Of a DNA stretch of 64,000 bases, positions 23,169-34,690 are shown one piece after another. The notes under the pieces were generated by a model, which had not been told where the DNA came from, searched no databases, and saw only the letters and a list, made by a program, of their open reading frames with translations. This DNA is from Nemania diffusa. Taxonomy: Eukaryota > Ascomycota > Sordariomycetes > Xylariales > Xylariaceae. Every line of letters begins with the position of its first letter. Within the stretch, counting starts at the first letter, position 1. The DNA lies in contig JBBPUQ010000004.1 of the NCBI GenBank assembly GCA_038501195.1, positions 3,672,001 to 3,736,000 on the forward strand, read 5' to 3'. Made by a program: the position numbers and the translations under genes.

Positions 23169-23872
23169 TGTTTTACATATAAAAACATTATTTAGCTATA
23201 AGATCTTAAAACTAATTATATTTTAATACTTTTATTATTTAAGTTTTTGTTTCTGCTTTATAAAATATATATAGCTAGTTTTAAAATAAAACTATTTTTA
23301 GATATATATACTACTATTAATTTAATCAATATTTAATTTTACAATTGTTTTATAATATTTATATTTTTAAAACTTTTTTAAATAAACTTAAATAATAACT
23401 TTTTATGTTTAAACTAAGTTTTTTTAACTTTATATTTATAGCAGCTATATTTTATTAGTTTTATTTTTTATTTAATAAATAATACTGATTTAATATTTAA
23501 TTAAAAATATTTTTTAAATTATTTAAGTTTAAAAACTATACTATAATATTTTAAAAATAAACTTGTTTATATTTATAATATTTAGTTATTATTAAACAAT
23601 ATATACTGCAAATTTTAATACTTTTTATTTTAAAATAAGTAGATTTTTGTTTAAAAATTATCTCTTTAATAACTAAATTATAAAATATATATTATATAAA
23701 AAGCTTTTGCTGAAAATTTAATACTACTAAAATATTATATATAAAAAAGCTTAAATAGTTATAAAAATAGTTTTTAAATTTTAATATAAGCTAATTTGTT
23801 TAATTTTATCAATTGTTTGTTATTTAGCTTTATTAACTAAAATATATAAATAATAAGCTTATAATAGCTTAT
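23169..23872. other. AT-rich stretch between left inverted repeat and LTR element
   Basis: About 700 bp of decayed AT-rich DNA. No frame or repeat recognised. Confidence 0.4.
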
Positions 23873-24072
23873 TGTTATAAGCTGTATAAGCTGCCAAGCT
23901 TAGCCCGTAAATATAGTTTTAAACAATCGCTAGAACTGCGCTAGCTGTACGCACTAAGCTATTTAGCTGTTTTAAAGCATAGCATATACATTAAAAAAAC
24001 TTTTTTTTTTTTTTTTTTAAGTTAAATTATAAACAGCATATACTTACAGCTGCTAAACTTCAGCTTATTACA
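23873..24072 (+). repeat. 5' LTR
   Basis: 200 bp, TGTTATAAGC...GCTTATTACA. It keeps clearly more G and C than the 3' copy (38 of 41 differing sites are C or G here and T or A there). Confidence 0.85.
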
Positions 24073-25213
24073 TATAATTTAGTTTTATTTATTTAAACAG
24101 TAAATATGTAGCTATTTAGTTATATAGTACTAAAAATTTATAAAAAAACAACTTTTACTGTAAAAACAAAAAAGCGAAAGCAAAATAAAACAACTAAACA
24201 TATAAAACATTGCTTTTAAACTGTTTACTGTTATAAAAGAAAAAATAAAAAAACAATTAAACGTTATAAATATATTTTTAAACTTTTTAGTTGTTAATAT
24301 TTAATACAAACTATATTATTATTTAAATAGCTTATAAACAATAAATAAATAGTTTAAAGCTAAAACTTTGATTTTAATATTGACTTTAATATTAACTTTT
24401 AGCTTTTTTTTTTTAATTTTAATAATAAATATATTTAATATATTAATTAAATAAAAAAAAAACAGCTTAAATGTAAATAATTACAAAAATATTAAAAAAA
24501 AACTTTTTTTTTAATTAAAAAAGTTCTTAAAAAACTAAACTAAGTTTTTTATATAAAAAGCAGCTATTAAATATAAACTAAACAAAAATACTAAGTTTAT
24601 TAGCAATAACTAAAATAAGTTTTATATTATTAATAAACTGTTCGATAGTATAGCAAAAACAGCAGTAATACTATTTTTTATTACAAAAAAACATACTAGT
24701 AATTATAATTTAACAAAGTTTTTAAATTATTTTTATAATTATTACTTCGATATAAACTATTTAAAAAAAGCAGTATAAAAACTACTAAAACTTTATTAAA
24801 AAAAAAAGCAACTTTTTTTAAAGTTTTTTTTTAACTAAAAAAAAACTTTAGCTAATATAAAAAACATATTATAAAACAATTTTACTAAATTAATTATATT
24901 AAAAAAAACTATTTACTTTTTTTTAATAAATAAACTAGTATTTATTTTGCTTTTTTTTAATTATACAAATTAAATATACAAAGTTATAACTATTACTAAA
25001 AAACTAAAAAGTTATAATTATGTTATATATATATAAAGCTTTAACTAAAAAAGTACAAATTTTTATTTAAATATAAAGTTAAAAAAAGTAAATATAAAAA
25101 AAAACATTTTAATAATAGATATAAATAGTACTAGTTTTTAAATTATTAATAAACAACTAAAAACTTAATAAATATTTAAAAAAAAAAAAAACAAATAAAA
25201 AAAAAACAAAAAT

Positions 25214-25255
25214 TGCTTGCGTTATAAAAAAAGCGGCTACTTTGTAGCTTAATAC
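25214..25255 (+). pseudogene. gag zinc-knuckle remnant (CX2CX4HX4C spacing)
   Basis: The forward frame reads C-L-R-Y-K-K-S-G-Y-F-V-A-stop-Y. The four metal-ligand positions of a CCHC knuckle fall at the correct spacing, with three changed to Tyr (TGY/CAY to TAY) and a glutamine-type codon changed to stop, as expected of C to T and G to A decay. It is in the same frame as the downstream pol remains. Confidence 0.7.
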
Positions 25256-26149
25256 TTGCTAGTGCTTTTTGTATGCAATATTAACATAAAAACTACTAGC
25301 ATACTAAAAAAAATAAAAAAATTCGAAAAAAAAAATTCGAAAAAAAAAAAAGTAGTTTTTAATTATAAACACAGTTAAAAACAAGTTTACAAATTAATTT
25401 TTATAAGCTTTAAAACAAAGATTTAATAATATATAAATAATATATTTTTTACAATAAATTTTATTTGCAATAAAACTTTAGTTATTAAAATTTTAATTAA
25501 TTAAAGTTGTAAATATATATATATTATAAATAGTTTTTTTATTAAACATTTGCAGCTATTATATATTTTTATTACTTTTTATTGTTTAAAAAAAACAGCA
25601 ATAAAATATATATAAATTAAAAAAATAGTATATATTAAAACAAATATAAATAAGTTTTAACAAAAAATATCAGCTTATATAATTTTATAACTAAAATATA
25701 ATATTATTTTAAATAAACTATAAATAAAAAAGTTAAAAATAATTTATTTTATTTATAAATATATAATTAATATTAATAAAACAAAAAGTTTTAAAATATA
25801 AAAAAATAGCTTTATATTTTAAACTAAAAATACTATATAAATAAAAAAAGTTTAGTAATTAATTAAAATAGCATTTAATATAAAAGTATAACAATTATAC
25901 TGTTTAAAAACAAATAAGTTTTTAATTTTTGCTATTATATTTATAAACATTATTAAAGCTTTAATATTTTTTACAGTTAATGCAATTAAAAATTAACTTT
26001 TTAAAAAATTAATATTGTAAAAAAACTTGTTTAATAAAAAATAAAAAAACAAGCTGCTACTATATTATAAAAAAACAAATTATAAAATATTTTTATTTAA
26101 AAATAAAAAAAACAAAAAATTAATAGCTTTATAAAAGCTTTTTTACAAA

Positions 26150-26900
26150 ATATTTAAAAACAAACTAATTATTTTAAAAAAAATATTAATAAAACTATTT
26201 AATAAAAGCTATATTTATATTAATAGTTTATTAGCAAAAATTTTTATACTATTTATAAAAAAGCTAAAAAATAATTTGCAATTTTATATTGATTATAAAA
26301 CATTTAACATTATAACTAAAGCAAATAAATATTTGTTTTTATTAATAAAAAAAACTTTAATAAATTTTTTAAAAGTTAAATAGTTTATTAAATTAAACAT
26401 ACAAGTTATTTTTTATAAACTTAAAATCAAAAAAAAAAACAAATAAAAAATAGTATTTTAAACTAAGTTTAAACTTTTTAAATAATTAGTTATACTATTT
26501 AAACTTTTTAAAGTTTTAATAATATTTTAATATTATATTAATACTACTTTATATTAATATTTAAACATTTTTATATTTATATATATAAACAATATATTTA
26601 TATAATTAAATAATTTAAAAAAAAACTATATAAAAAAAATAAAACAAATATTTAACTTTTTAAAAGCTATAAAATTATATTTCAACATTAACAAATATAA
26701 ATTTGCTATTATAAAAATTAAATATTTAAGTTTTATTATAAAAGCAAAAAAAAAAATAAAAATAAATTTTAAAAAAATATATATTATTTATAAATAAAAA
26801 GTTTTTAAATTATTTAAAAATATATATAGTTTTTTAAAATTTACAAACTTTTATTAATAGTTTATTAAAAATTATTTAAACTTTATTACTTTTTTTTTTA
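26150..26900 (+). pseudogene. Reverse-transcriptase remnant of the Gypsy pol
   Basis: The segment reading FYIDYKTFNIITKANKYLF (from 26,282) aligns to the Gypsy RT motif around VDYR.LN..T..NRYPLP. The catalytic box survives as YINN at 26,582-26,593, where the two Asp have become Asn. Downstream, KYKFAIIKIKYLSFIIKA (from 26,693) and FLKFTNFY...FIKNY match the conserved thumb/connection motifs. Multiple stops, no net frameshift. Confidence 0.85.
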
Positions 26901-27234
26901 TTTTAACAAAAAAAAGTATACTGTTTTAATAAAAAAACAAAAAAAAAAACACTTTTAAAAAACTTAAAAACTTTTTTATATTAAAGCTAATATTAATTTA
27001 ATATAACTTAAACAAAATAACAGTTTTAAAAATAAATTATTTAAAAATAGTATATAAAAAATACTTGTTTTAATATAACAAATAAAAACTTTTTTATTTA
27101 ATAGTTTATTATTTATAAAAACTATTAAAAGTTAAAAGCAATTATAAAATTTATAATAAAAAACTGTTAATAATAATATATTATATAAAAATATAAAATA
27201 ACAAGCTATATAGTTTAAAAAAGCTGTTTTAAAT

Positions 27235-27375
27235 ACTGTTTAATTATAAAAACTTTAAATATTTTATAACAACTAAACAATTTATAAAATAACAAGTTAA
27301 ATAATTAAAGTTTTTAATTAACTTTTAGTTTATATTTATTTATAAAATAAAAGCTAATAATAAATAGCTAAATAT
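27235..27375 (+). pseudogene. RNase H / connection-domain remnant
   Basis: NYKNFKYFITTKQFIK (from 27,242) matches the Gypsy RNase H motif DHK.L.YF.TTK..., followed by a decayed ...FLINF.F...Y segment. Same frame as RT. Confidence 0.75.
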
Positions 27376-28039
27376 TTTATTAAAACAAAAACAAAACTTA
27401 TTTTTAAAAATAAACAAATAAATTTTAAAAAAAAAACTTATATTTTTATATTATAAATAGCTAGCTTTTAAACTAAAAAAATACTGCAATATTAATATAT
27501 TAAACAATATAATAAATAATTTATTGCTTAGTTGCTATATTTTTATAAACAGCAATTTACAAATAGTATAAAATACTGTTTTAAAAAAAGCTTTGAGTTA
27601 TAAATTAATAGTACAAACAGTATAAAAAAACAAAAAAAAATTTCTACAAAAACTCAAAATAAACAGTAAAACTTTAAATATTTTTATTACAAAGTATAAA
27701 TTAAAACTAAATAAAATTTTTTGCTACAAAAAATACATATAAATATTAAATTAAAAACTATTTTAAACTAGTTTAATATAAAACTATTACAACTTTTTAT
27801 TAATTAAATATTTAAGCTATAATAATATAATAGTTATATTAAATAAAAGTTATTTTTAATTTAAAATATATTAAATAATATACTATTTTATAACAAACTA
27901 TAATATATATAATAGAAAAAACATTTAAAAACAACAAAAAAAAAAGCTTTTTAAACTTTTATTTGTTTTAAAATAGTTTTAAAACAAGTTTTTAATAAAT
28001 TTTATAATAAACTTTTTTACTATAACTTTTAAAAACTTT

Positions 28040-28430
28040 TTGTTTATTATAATAATTATTAACAAATTTAATAAAGCAGTAATTTTAAAAGCTATAAAAT
28101 TTATAAGCGTAAAAATATATATAAAATAGTTTATAAATTGTTTTTAACAATTTTATAAGTTTTTAAAAACTATAATTAACAATTAAAACTTAAATTAAAT
28201 AAAAAGCTTTTAATAACAATTTTATAAATTAATAAATATTAAATAATAACTAAATATTATATATTATTTAAAAATAAATAATGCAACAAAAAAAACAAAT
28301 TAAAAAATATTAATATATTTTAAAGCTTTTATAACTTATACATAGTTCGATTAAATAGTATTACTATTAGAAATAACTTTAACAATTAATAATAAAAACT
28401 CGTTAATTATTAAGTTTAATTTTTTTTTTA
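28040..28430 (+). pseudogene. Integrase core remnant
   Basis: IIIINKFNKAVILKAIKFIS (from 28,046) corresponds to the ...VDR.SK... strand of the integrase core. TIINN corresponds to the second catalytic Asp region, and NNATKKTN (28,277-28,300) to the TDG.TER.N motif with the catalytic Glu changed to Lys. Same frame as RT and RNase H, with numerous stops. Confidence 0.75.
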
Positions 28431-30591
28431 TTTAATATAAATATTATATAAATTTAATAAAACTAATAAAATATTTAAATATATTTGCTAAAAAACTAAA
28501 AATATTAGCAAAAATATTTATACAAAAGTTAAAAAATATTTAAAGTTTTATATAAGCTGCTATAACAATAATACAACAAAAAATAAAAAAAGCTATTAAT
28601 AAAAAATATAGTTTTACAAAACATTTTTAAAAAAATAACTAAATATAATTTAATTTAAAAAATATAAAAACTAATTAACTTTTTTAAAAATTAATTTAAT
28701 TATATTTAAAATATAAAGTAACAAAAATAATAAATTTATATATAATAAAATTAAATATATTTAAAAAAATATATAGCTGTTTTTATGTTAATTTTTTATA
28801 ACAAGCTGTAAAAAACTTTTTATTTTTTTAAATTAATTTAAACTTTAAACTATTAACTATAATTTTAAATAATAATAAATTTTAAATAAAAAGTATTTTT
28901 TAAATATATATTAAACAAAATAAAAATAAAAACAGTTTTAAAAAAAAGCAAGTTTTAATTAAATAAATAAACTATTTTTAGCTATTATAAAAACTTATAA
29001 AAAAATTTTTAAATATAGCAGTATTAAAACAGTTTAAAAATAAATATAGTAACATTAAAAAATATAATAAACTTAGTATTAAATAATAATAACATAAAAA
29101 AAAAAAAAAAAAAAAGCTATATATTTTTTAATAAATTATATATAATAATTTATTATAAATTGTTAATATTAATTAATAACAAAGCAAAAAAAAAAACTAT
29201 TTTTTTTTTAAAAACAAGTTAGCAAAACTTAAATTAATTATATTAAGTTAATATATATATATTAAAACTTTTTTTATTAGCAATAAAATAATTTTTTTAT
29301 TTTTTATTTTAATTGATTTTTTTTTATATTGTACTAAAACTGCAAAAAAGTTATAAATTACTTTTTTTATTTTAGTTTTTAACATTTTAGCTATTATATA
29401 ATAAGTTTGTACTATTAAAATTAATACTAAAAAACTTGTTAACTTTGTTATAATTTTTATTAAAATTTTTAGTATAAAGTAGCATATTTTTAGCTATTAA
29501 ACTAATTATATACTTTTTAATATTAATTAAATATTTTTTAATTTTAATTATATAATTTAAAAATAACGCAATTAATTATAAATATTTAATTTTATATTTT
29601 TTAGTTTTAAATTAATTGTTTAATATAAAAAAACTATACATTATTTAAAAAATAACAAATTAAAAACTTATATCAACTTTATATTATTAAAACAAAAAGT
29701 TAATAATATTAATATAAAAAAAAGCAAGTTAAAAACAATAAAAAAACTTATTAAATATAAAATTTAACAACTAATATTGTTATATTTTAATATAATTTTT
29801 AATTAAAAAAAATATATATTAATTGTTAACTACTAAAAAAAAAACAGAAATAAAATAAAAAAAAAGCAAAAAACAAATTTATTAAACTAAACTAAATTAT
29901 AAGTTTTTGTAATAAAAACAAGCTTTTAATATGTTTTAATTATTTGTACTATATATTAAAACTATATAAAAATAGCAAATAAATAAAAAAAAAAAAAAAA
30001 AAAAAAAAAAAACAGCTATTTATAAATAAATAAATATAACTAAATTTACTTATAAAACTTGTATATAAAAAACAACATTTGTTAGTTTTTGTATAAAATA
30101 TAAATAGTATATAAGTATAAAACAAACAAACGTAAAAAAAAAAAAAAAAAAAACTTACTTTTTGTATTTATATAAAAATTACAGGAATTTTTAACTAAAC
30201 AAAAAATATACTATTATTATTAGCAAAAAAAAAACAAAAAAAAAACTACAAGTTATTTATTTCGAAATATAAAAAAAGCTAAAAGCTAACAAAATTTTAT
30301 ATAATAAAAAAAATTTTGTTTATAGTAGTTTATTTTTGTTTAAAAAAACTAAAAAAAAAAAAAGCGCTAAAGCTAAAAAAAAGCAAAGTAAAAATAAAAA
30401 AATTAAATATAATATTATTTAATTTAATAAAAAATAAAAATATAAAAAAAAAAAAAAAAAAAAAAACAGCTATATAAAAACAAAGTAAAAGCTATTTATT
30501 ACAAAGTTAATATAAATATAACAAAAATAAAAAGAATAATAAATACAGCTTAAAAAAAAAAGTAGTATAAAAGCAAAAAAGAAGCAAAAAA

Positions 30592-30623
<32 letters not shown>

Positions 30624-30642
30624 AATCAAACTTATAATTAAA

Positions 30643-30677
<35 letters not shown>

Positions 30678-31109
30678 GAAAAAAAAAAGAAAGCATTTTT
30701 ATATAATATTATTAAAACAGTAAAAAGTAGCAGTTAAGTCGGCGCTGTTTATACTTTAAAGCAGTTAAAAAAAGCAGTAACTACAAACAGAACTAAAAAA
30801 TTAAAAAAAAAAAAGCTTAAAGTTAAAAAGCATATAAAGAATAAATTATATATTAACGAAAAAAACGTTAAAAAAAAACTAAAAAAAAGTAATATAAACA
30901 TATTAAAAAATAATAAATTATTTAAAAAAAAAAATATTATAAATAAATAGTTTAAAAACAGTAAAAATATAATTAAATAAAGCTGTTTTTTACAAGTTTT
31001 ATAATATAATTAAGCTTAAATATTATTTATATTACTTTTAAATAAATATAAAAAAAAAATAAAGCTATTTTTATAAAACTTTATATTAAAAATTTAAAAA
31101 AAAAAATAA
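28430..31109 (+). other. 3' part of the LTR element, strongly A-tract-rich
   Basis: Between the integrase remains and the 3' LTR lie about 2.6 kb with long A runs on the plus strand (29,098-29,116; 29,987-30,011; 30,444-30,466; 30,585-30,675) and few equivalent T runs there. This fits a once purine-rich (Lys/Glu/Arg- or Gly-coding) strand after G to A decay. No domain recognised. Confidence 0.45.
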
Positions 31110-31308
31110 TATTATAAGCTATATAAACTATTAAATTTAGCTCATAAATATAGTTTTAAACAATTATTAAAACTGTATTAATTATATATACTAAATTATT
31201 TAATTGCTTTAAAATATAGCATATATACTAAAAAAACTTTTTTTTTTTTTTTTTAAGCTAAATTATAAACAGTATATATTTACAGCTACTAAATTTTAAT
31301 TTATTATA
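31110..31308 (+). repeat. 3' LTR, more decayed copy
   Basis: 199 bp aligned end to end with the 5' LTR; 41 differences, all C/T or G/A transitions, plus a 1-bp length change in the T run. The leading TG has become TA and the closing CA has become TA. Confidence 0.85.
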
Positions 31309-31504
31309 TTTACTAAAATTAAGCAAACTTAATTTATTAGTAAAAAAAAAACTAAATATTAAATTTACAAAATTAATTTTAAGCTTTTATTATATTAAAA
31401 ACAATTGTTTATAAATTAAAAACTTTATATTTAAATTTAGCTTTTTTATATATAACTTTAGTTTTATATTTATATTTAATTTATACTATTTAACTAAATT
31501 AATT

Positions 31505-31995
31505 AGTTATTTTTTTAAATATATAGCTTGTTTATATTGTTTAAAGTTATTTTTTTATATAAAAACAGCTTTATATATATTATAAAAAAATAGTTTCTTT
31601 TTAAAATATATAGCTTGTTTATACTGCTTAAAATTACTTTTTTTTATAAAAATAGCTTTATATATATTATAAAAAAACAGTTTTTTTTTAAAATATATAG
31701 TTTGTTTATACTATTTAAAATTATTTTTTTTTACAAAAGTAGCTTTATATATATTATAAAAAAATAGTTTTTTTTTAAAATATATAACTTATTTATATTG
31801 CTTAAAATTACTTTTTTATACAAAAATAACTTTATATATATTATAAAAAAACAGTTTTTTTTTAAAGTATATAGTTTATTTATACTGTTTAAAATTACTT
31901 TTTTATATAAAAATAGCTTTATATATATTACAGAAAAATAGTTTTTTTTTAAAATATATAGCTTATTTATACTGCTTAAAATAAGCTTTTTTTAT
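31505..31995. repeat. Tandem array of an 87-bp unit, about 5.6 copies
   Basis: The marker ATATAGYTTRTTTATA recurs at 31521, 31608, 31695, 31782, 31869 and 31956, that is exactly every 87 bp. Copies differ mainly by transitions. 87 is a multiple of three, but no open frame remains. Confidence 0.9.
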
Positions 31996-33584
31996 AAAAG
32001 CAGCTTTGCAATTTTTATAAAAATATAAAAATATATTTTAATAATTTTTTATATTGTAGTTATATGTTTTAATATTTTTAAAATATTTATAGTTTTTGTA
32101 AAAGCAATAGATTTTATTTGAAAAAAACTTTTTTAAATATAATTTATAGTTGAACATTATATTTAAATAATAATAATTAACTATATAATATATATATAAA
32201 TTTATTAATAGTTGAAATATATAATAAACTAAATATAAAAAGTTATATATTTTATTATTAATTTATAGTTTAACTAGTAGCAAAATATTATATATAAATT
32301 GTTGTAGTAAATATTTAACTTTTTTTAGCTACAATTTAATTTTTTAAATTTTATTATTTATTATATTATAAAAAGCAGCAAATATACTATTTTATAAAAT
32401 TAACTAAATAGCTACATTTATATTTTATATAATATTAATATTATATTTGCTTTATTTGTAATTAATTATTATAATAATAAATTTTATAATTAAATGTTTT
32501 AAATTTTAACTAAAAATATAATCGAAATTTTAATTATTAATAGCACTTTGATATTTTATTTTTATTGCAATATTATATTAAAAATAATTTTTAATAATTA
32601 CTTTTATTAAATAATTTATAAAAAAAACTAAAAAAAAATATATTTAATTAAAATTAATTTTAAAATATAATTTATTTATATTTAAATTTAAAGTTTTAAC
32701 TTTTAATTATTACAGCTTAAAATATAGCTAATATATAATTTTATATAAAAATTATTTAAATATTAAATTTTTTTTGTTAATATTTAATACTATTATAGCT
32801 TAATTATATTTTTTTAATATTTTAATTTGTACTTTTATTTAACTAAAAATAATATTGCAATCTTAAAATATTAATTAAGCAAAAAAAACGCTTTATTTAT
32901 AAAATAAATAAAAAACCTTTTTTTTATAGTAATTAATTAATAAAATTATTAAATATATATTAAACTTAGTTTAACTAATATTATAATTTCAAATGATTTA
33001 AAATAAAATGTTATATAATTTATTATATAAGCAATAATTAAATTAGCGATATTTTTATATAAAGTATTTATTATAAAACTAAAAAATTCGACTTTAAAAT
33101 TAATTTAATAATTGCAGCTTTTATTATAATAAAAACTTTTTAATAAAATTTAAGTAAATATTAGTTTGTAATATTTTAAAAAGTTTTTAAAACTATATAT
33201 TATTATTATTAATAATTTATTATAGTTTATTAAGTCGATTTATATAAGTTAAAATATTTATACTACAAAAAATATAAATTATTATATAGTTTATTAAAGT
33301 ATAAAAAAGTTATTTTAGCTTAAGTTTTTTAGTTTTAAAATTGTATTAATTATATTAAATATATAACTATTACTTTAATAAAGCAAAAATAACTAAAATT
33401 ATATATTGCTTTATAAAGTTTATACAATTAAAACTTAAAAATAAGTTATTTTTTATATAATTTGTTATAATATAACTATTGTTATTAAAAATAAAGCTTG
33501 CATAGTTATATGCTATATTAAAAAAAAAGCTAAAAAAATTAAAGTTTAATTATAACTAAAGCATTATTTAATTGTAATATTTAA
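31996..33584. other. Decayed AT-rich DNA
   Basis: No frame, domain or tandem repeat recognised. Confidence 0.4.
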
Positions 33585-33775
33585 TTAACTGATTTTAATA
33601 TTCAACTTGATTTTAATGTTTAATTTAATTTTAATATTTAATTTAATTTTAATGTTTAACTTAATTTTAATATTTTTAATTTTAGTTTTTAGTTTAATTT
33701 TAATATTTTTAATTTTAGTTTTTAACTTAGTTTTAATATTTAATTTAATTTTAGTTTTTAATATAATCAAAAAAA
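33585..33775. repeat. Degenerate 18-bp tandem array (TTTAATTTAATTTTAATA type)
   Basis: About ten units of 18 bp. Because 18 is a multiple of three, the minus strand reads as a stop-free Lys/Ile/Leu/Asn repeat of 61 codons. It is repeat DNA and not a gene. Confidence 0.8.
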
Positions 33776-34339
33776 GTTAATAGATATTTTAATAACTTTT
33801 TAATATATTGCTTTCATGTTTTTTTTTTAGCATAAAACAATAAGCTAAGTTTTTTAAAATTGTTTTAGCATTTATAAAATATTTCTTTTTAAGTTGTTGC
33901 AAATAAACAAACTTTTAAAAGCTTACAAAGCTTTTAAGTTATATAAATTGAGTTTAAGTTGTGTTTTTTTTTTTTTATTTATATATAGCTATAGTTATTT
34001 TATATCTAGTTACTTTTTTTTTAAATCAGCTTTTTTATATTTAAATTAGCTAACTTTTTATTAACAGTATTAAGTAATTTTTTATTAACAATATTAAATA
34101 GTTTATTTTTAAAGCTTAAGTTTGAAATTTTTAAATTATTATAACTATTATAGTTAATATTATACTTTTTATTTTAAACTTTATACTTTTTATTTTTTAA
34201 GTTTTATATTTCAATATTATAATCGCTTTTAGCAGCAAATCTAGTTTATATATTGTAATAATAATTAAATAAATAGTTAAAACAAAAAAAAATAAAAAAA
34301 CAAAGCTAAAAATAAAAAAAAAAAGCTTTAAATAAAGAA

Positions 34340-34690
34340 GTTATATTAGTAAAGTTATATCGATATAGCAATAATAGCTAGAAATAAAAACGATATTATA
34401 ATATAAAAAAGTAAAGTTAAAAATAAAAAAAAAAAGCTTTAAATAAAAAAATTATATCAATGAAAAAGTTATATCAATAAAAAAGTTATATCGATAAAAA
34501 AATTATATCGATAAAAAAGTTCTATTAATAAAAAGGTTCTATTAATAAAGAGGTTTTATTAATAAAAAAGTTCTATCGATAAAAAGGTTCTGTCAATAAA
34601 AAAGTTCTGTTAATAAAGAAGTTTTGTTGATATAGCAATAATAACTAGTAATAAAAACAATATTATATTATAATTAAAAAAAAAATAAAA
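34340..34690. repeat. 17-bp tandem array flanked by a longer direct repeat
   Basis: About ten consecutive 17-bp units (GTTMTATCGATAAAAAA type) from about 34,457 to 34,633. On both sides lies the same longer sequence GATATAGCAATAATARCTAG plus following bases (about 34,368 and 34,630), suggesting the array expanded from within it. Confidence 0.85.

Larger units (their letters stand above)
23873..31308 (+). mobile_element. RIP-decayed Ty3/Gypsy LTR retrotransposon, nearly full length
   Basis: 7.4-kb element with two LTRs of about 200 bp in direct orientation. The 5' LTR has classic TG...CA ends (TGTTATAAGC...GCTTATTACA, which are imperfect inverted repeats). An A-tract (polypurine-tract-like, 31,096-31,107) precedes the 3' LTR. 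In between, the remains of a CCHC zinc knuckle, reverse transcriptase, RNase H and integrase follow in the order RT-RH-IN, which marks Ty3/Gypsy rather than Copia. The domains sit in the same forward frame over at least 3 kb, broken by many stops. Possible 5-bp target duplication CTTAT/TTTAC, differing only by C/T. It cannot encode working proteins. Confidence 0.85.

Noticed and set aside
31505..31995. CRISPR-like regular array
   Set aside because: The entire 87-bp unit is repeated with no unique spacers, and the genome is fungal; it is a minisatellite.
33585..33770. 61-codon Lys/Ile-rich ORF in the AT block
   Set aside because: A by-product of an 18-bp tandem repeat, whose length is a multiple of three.
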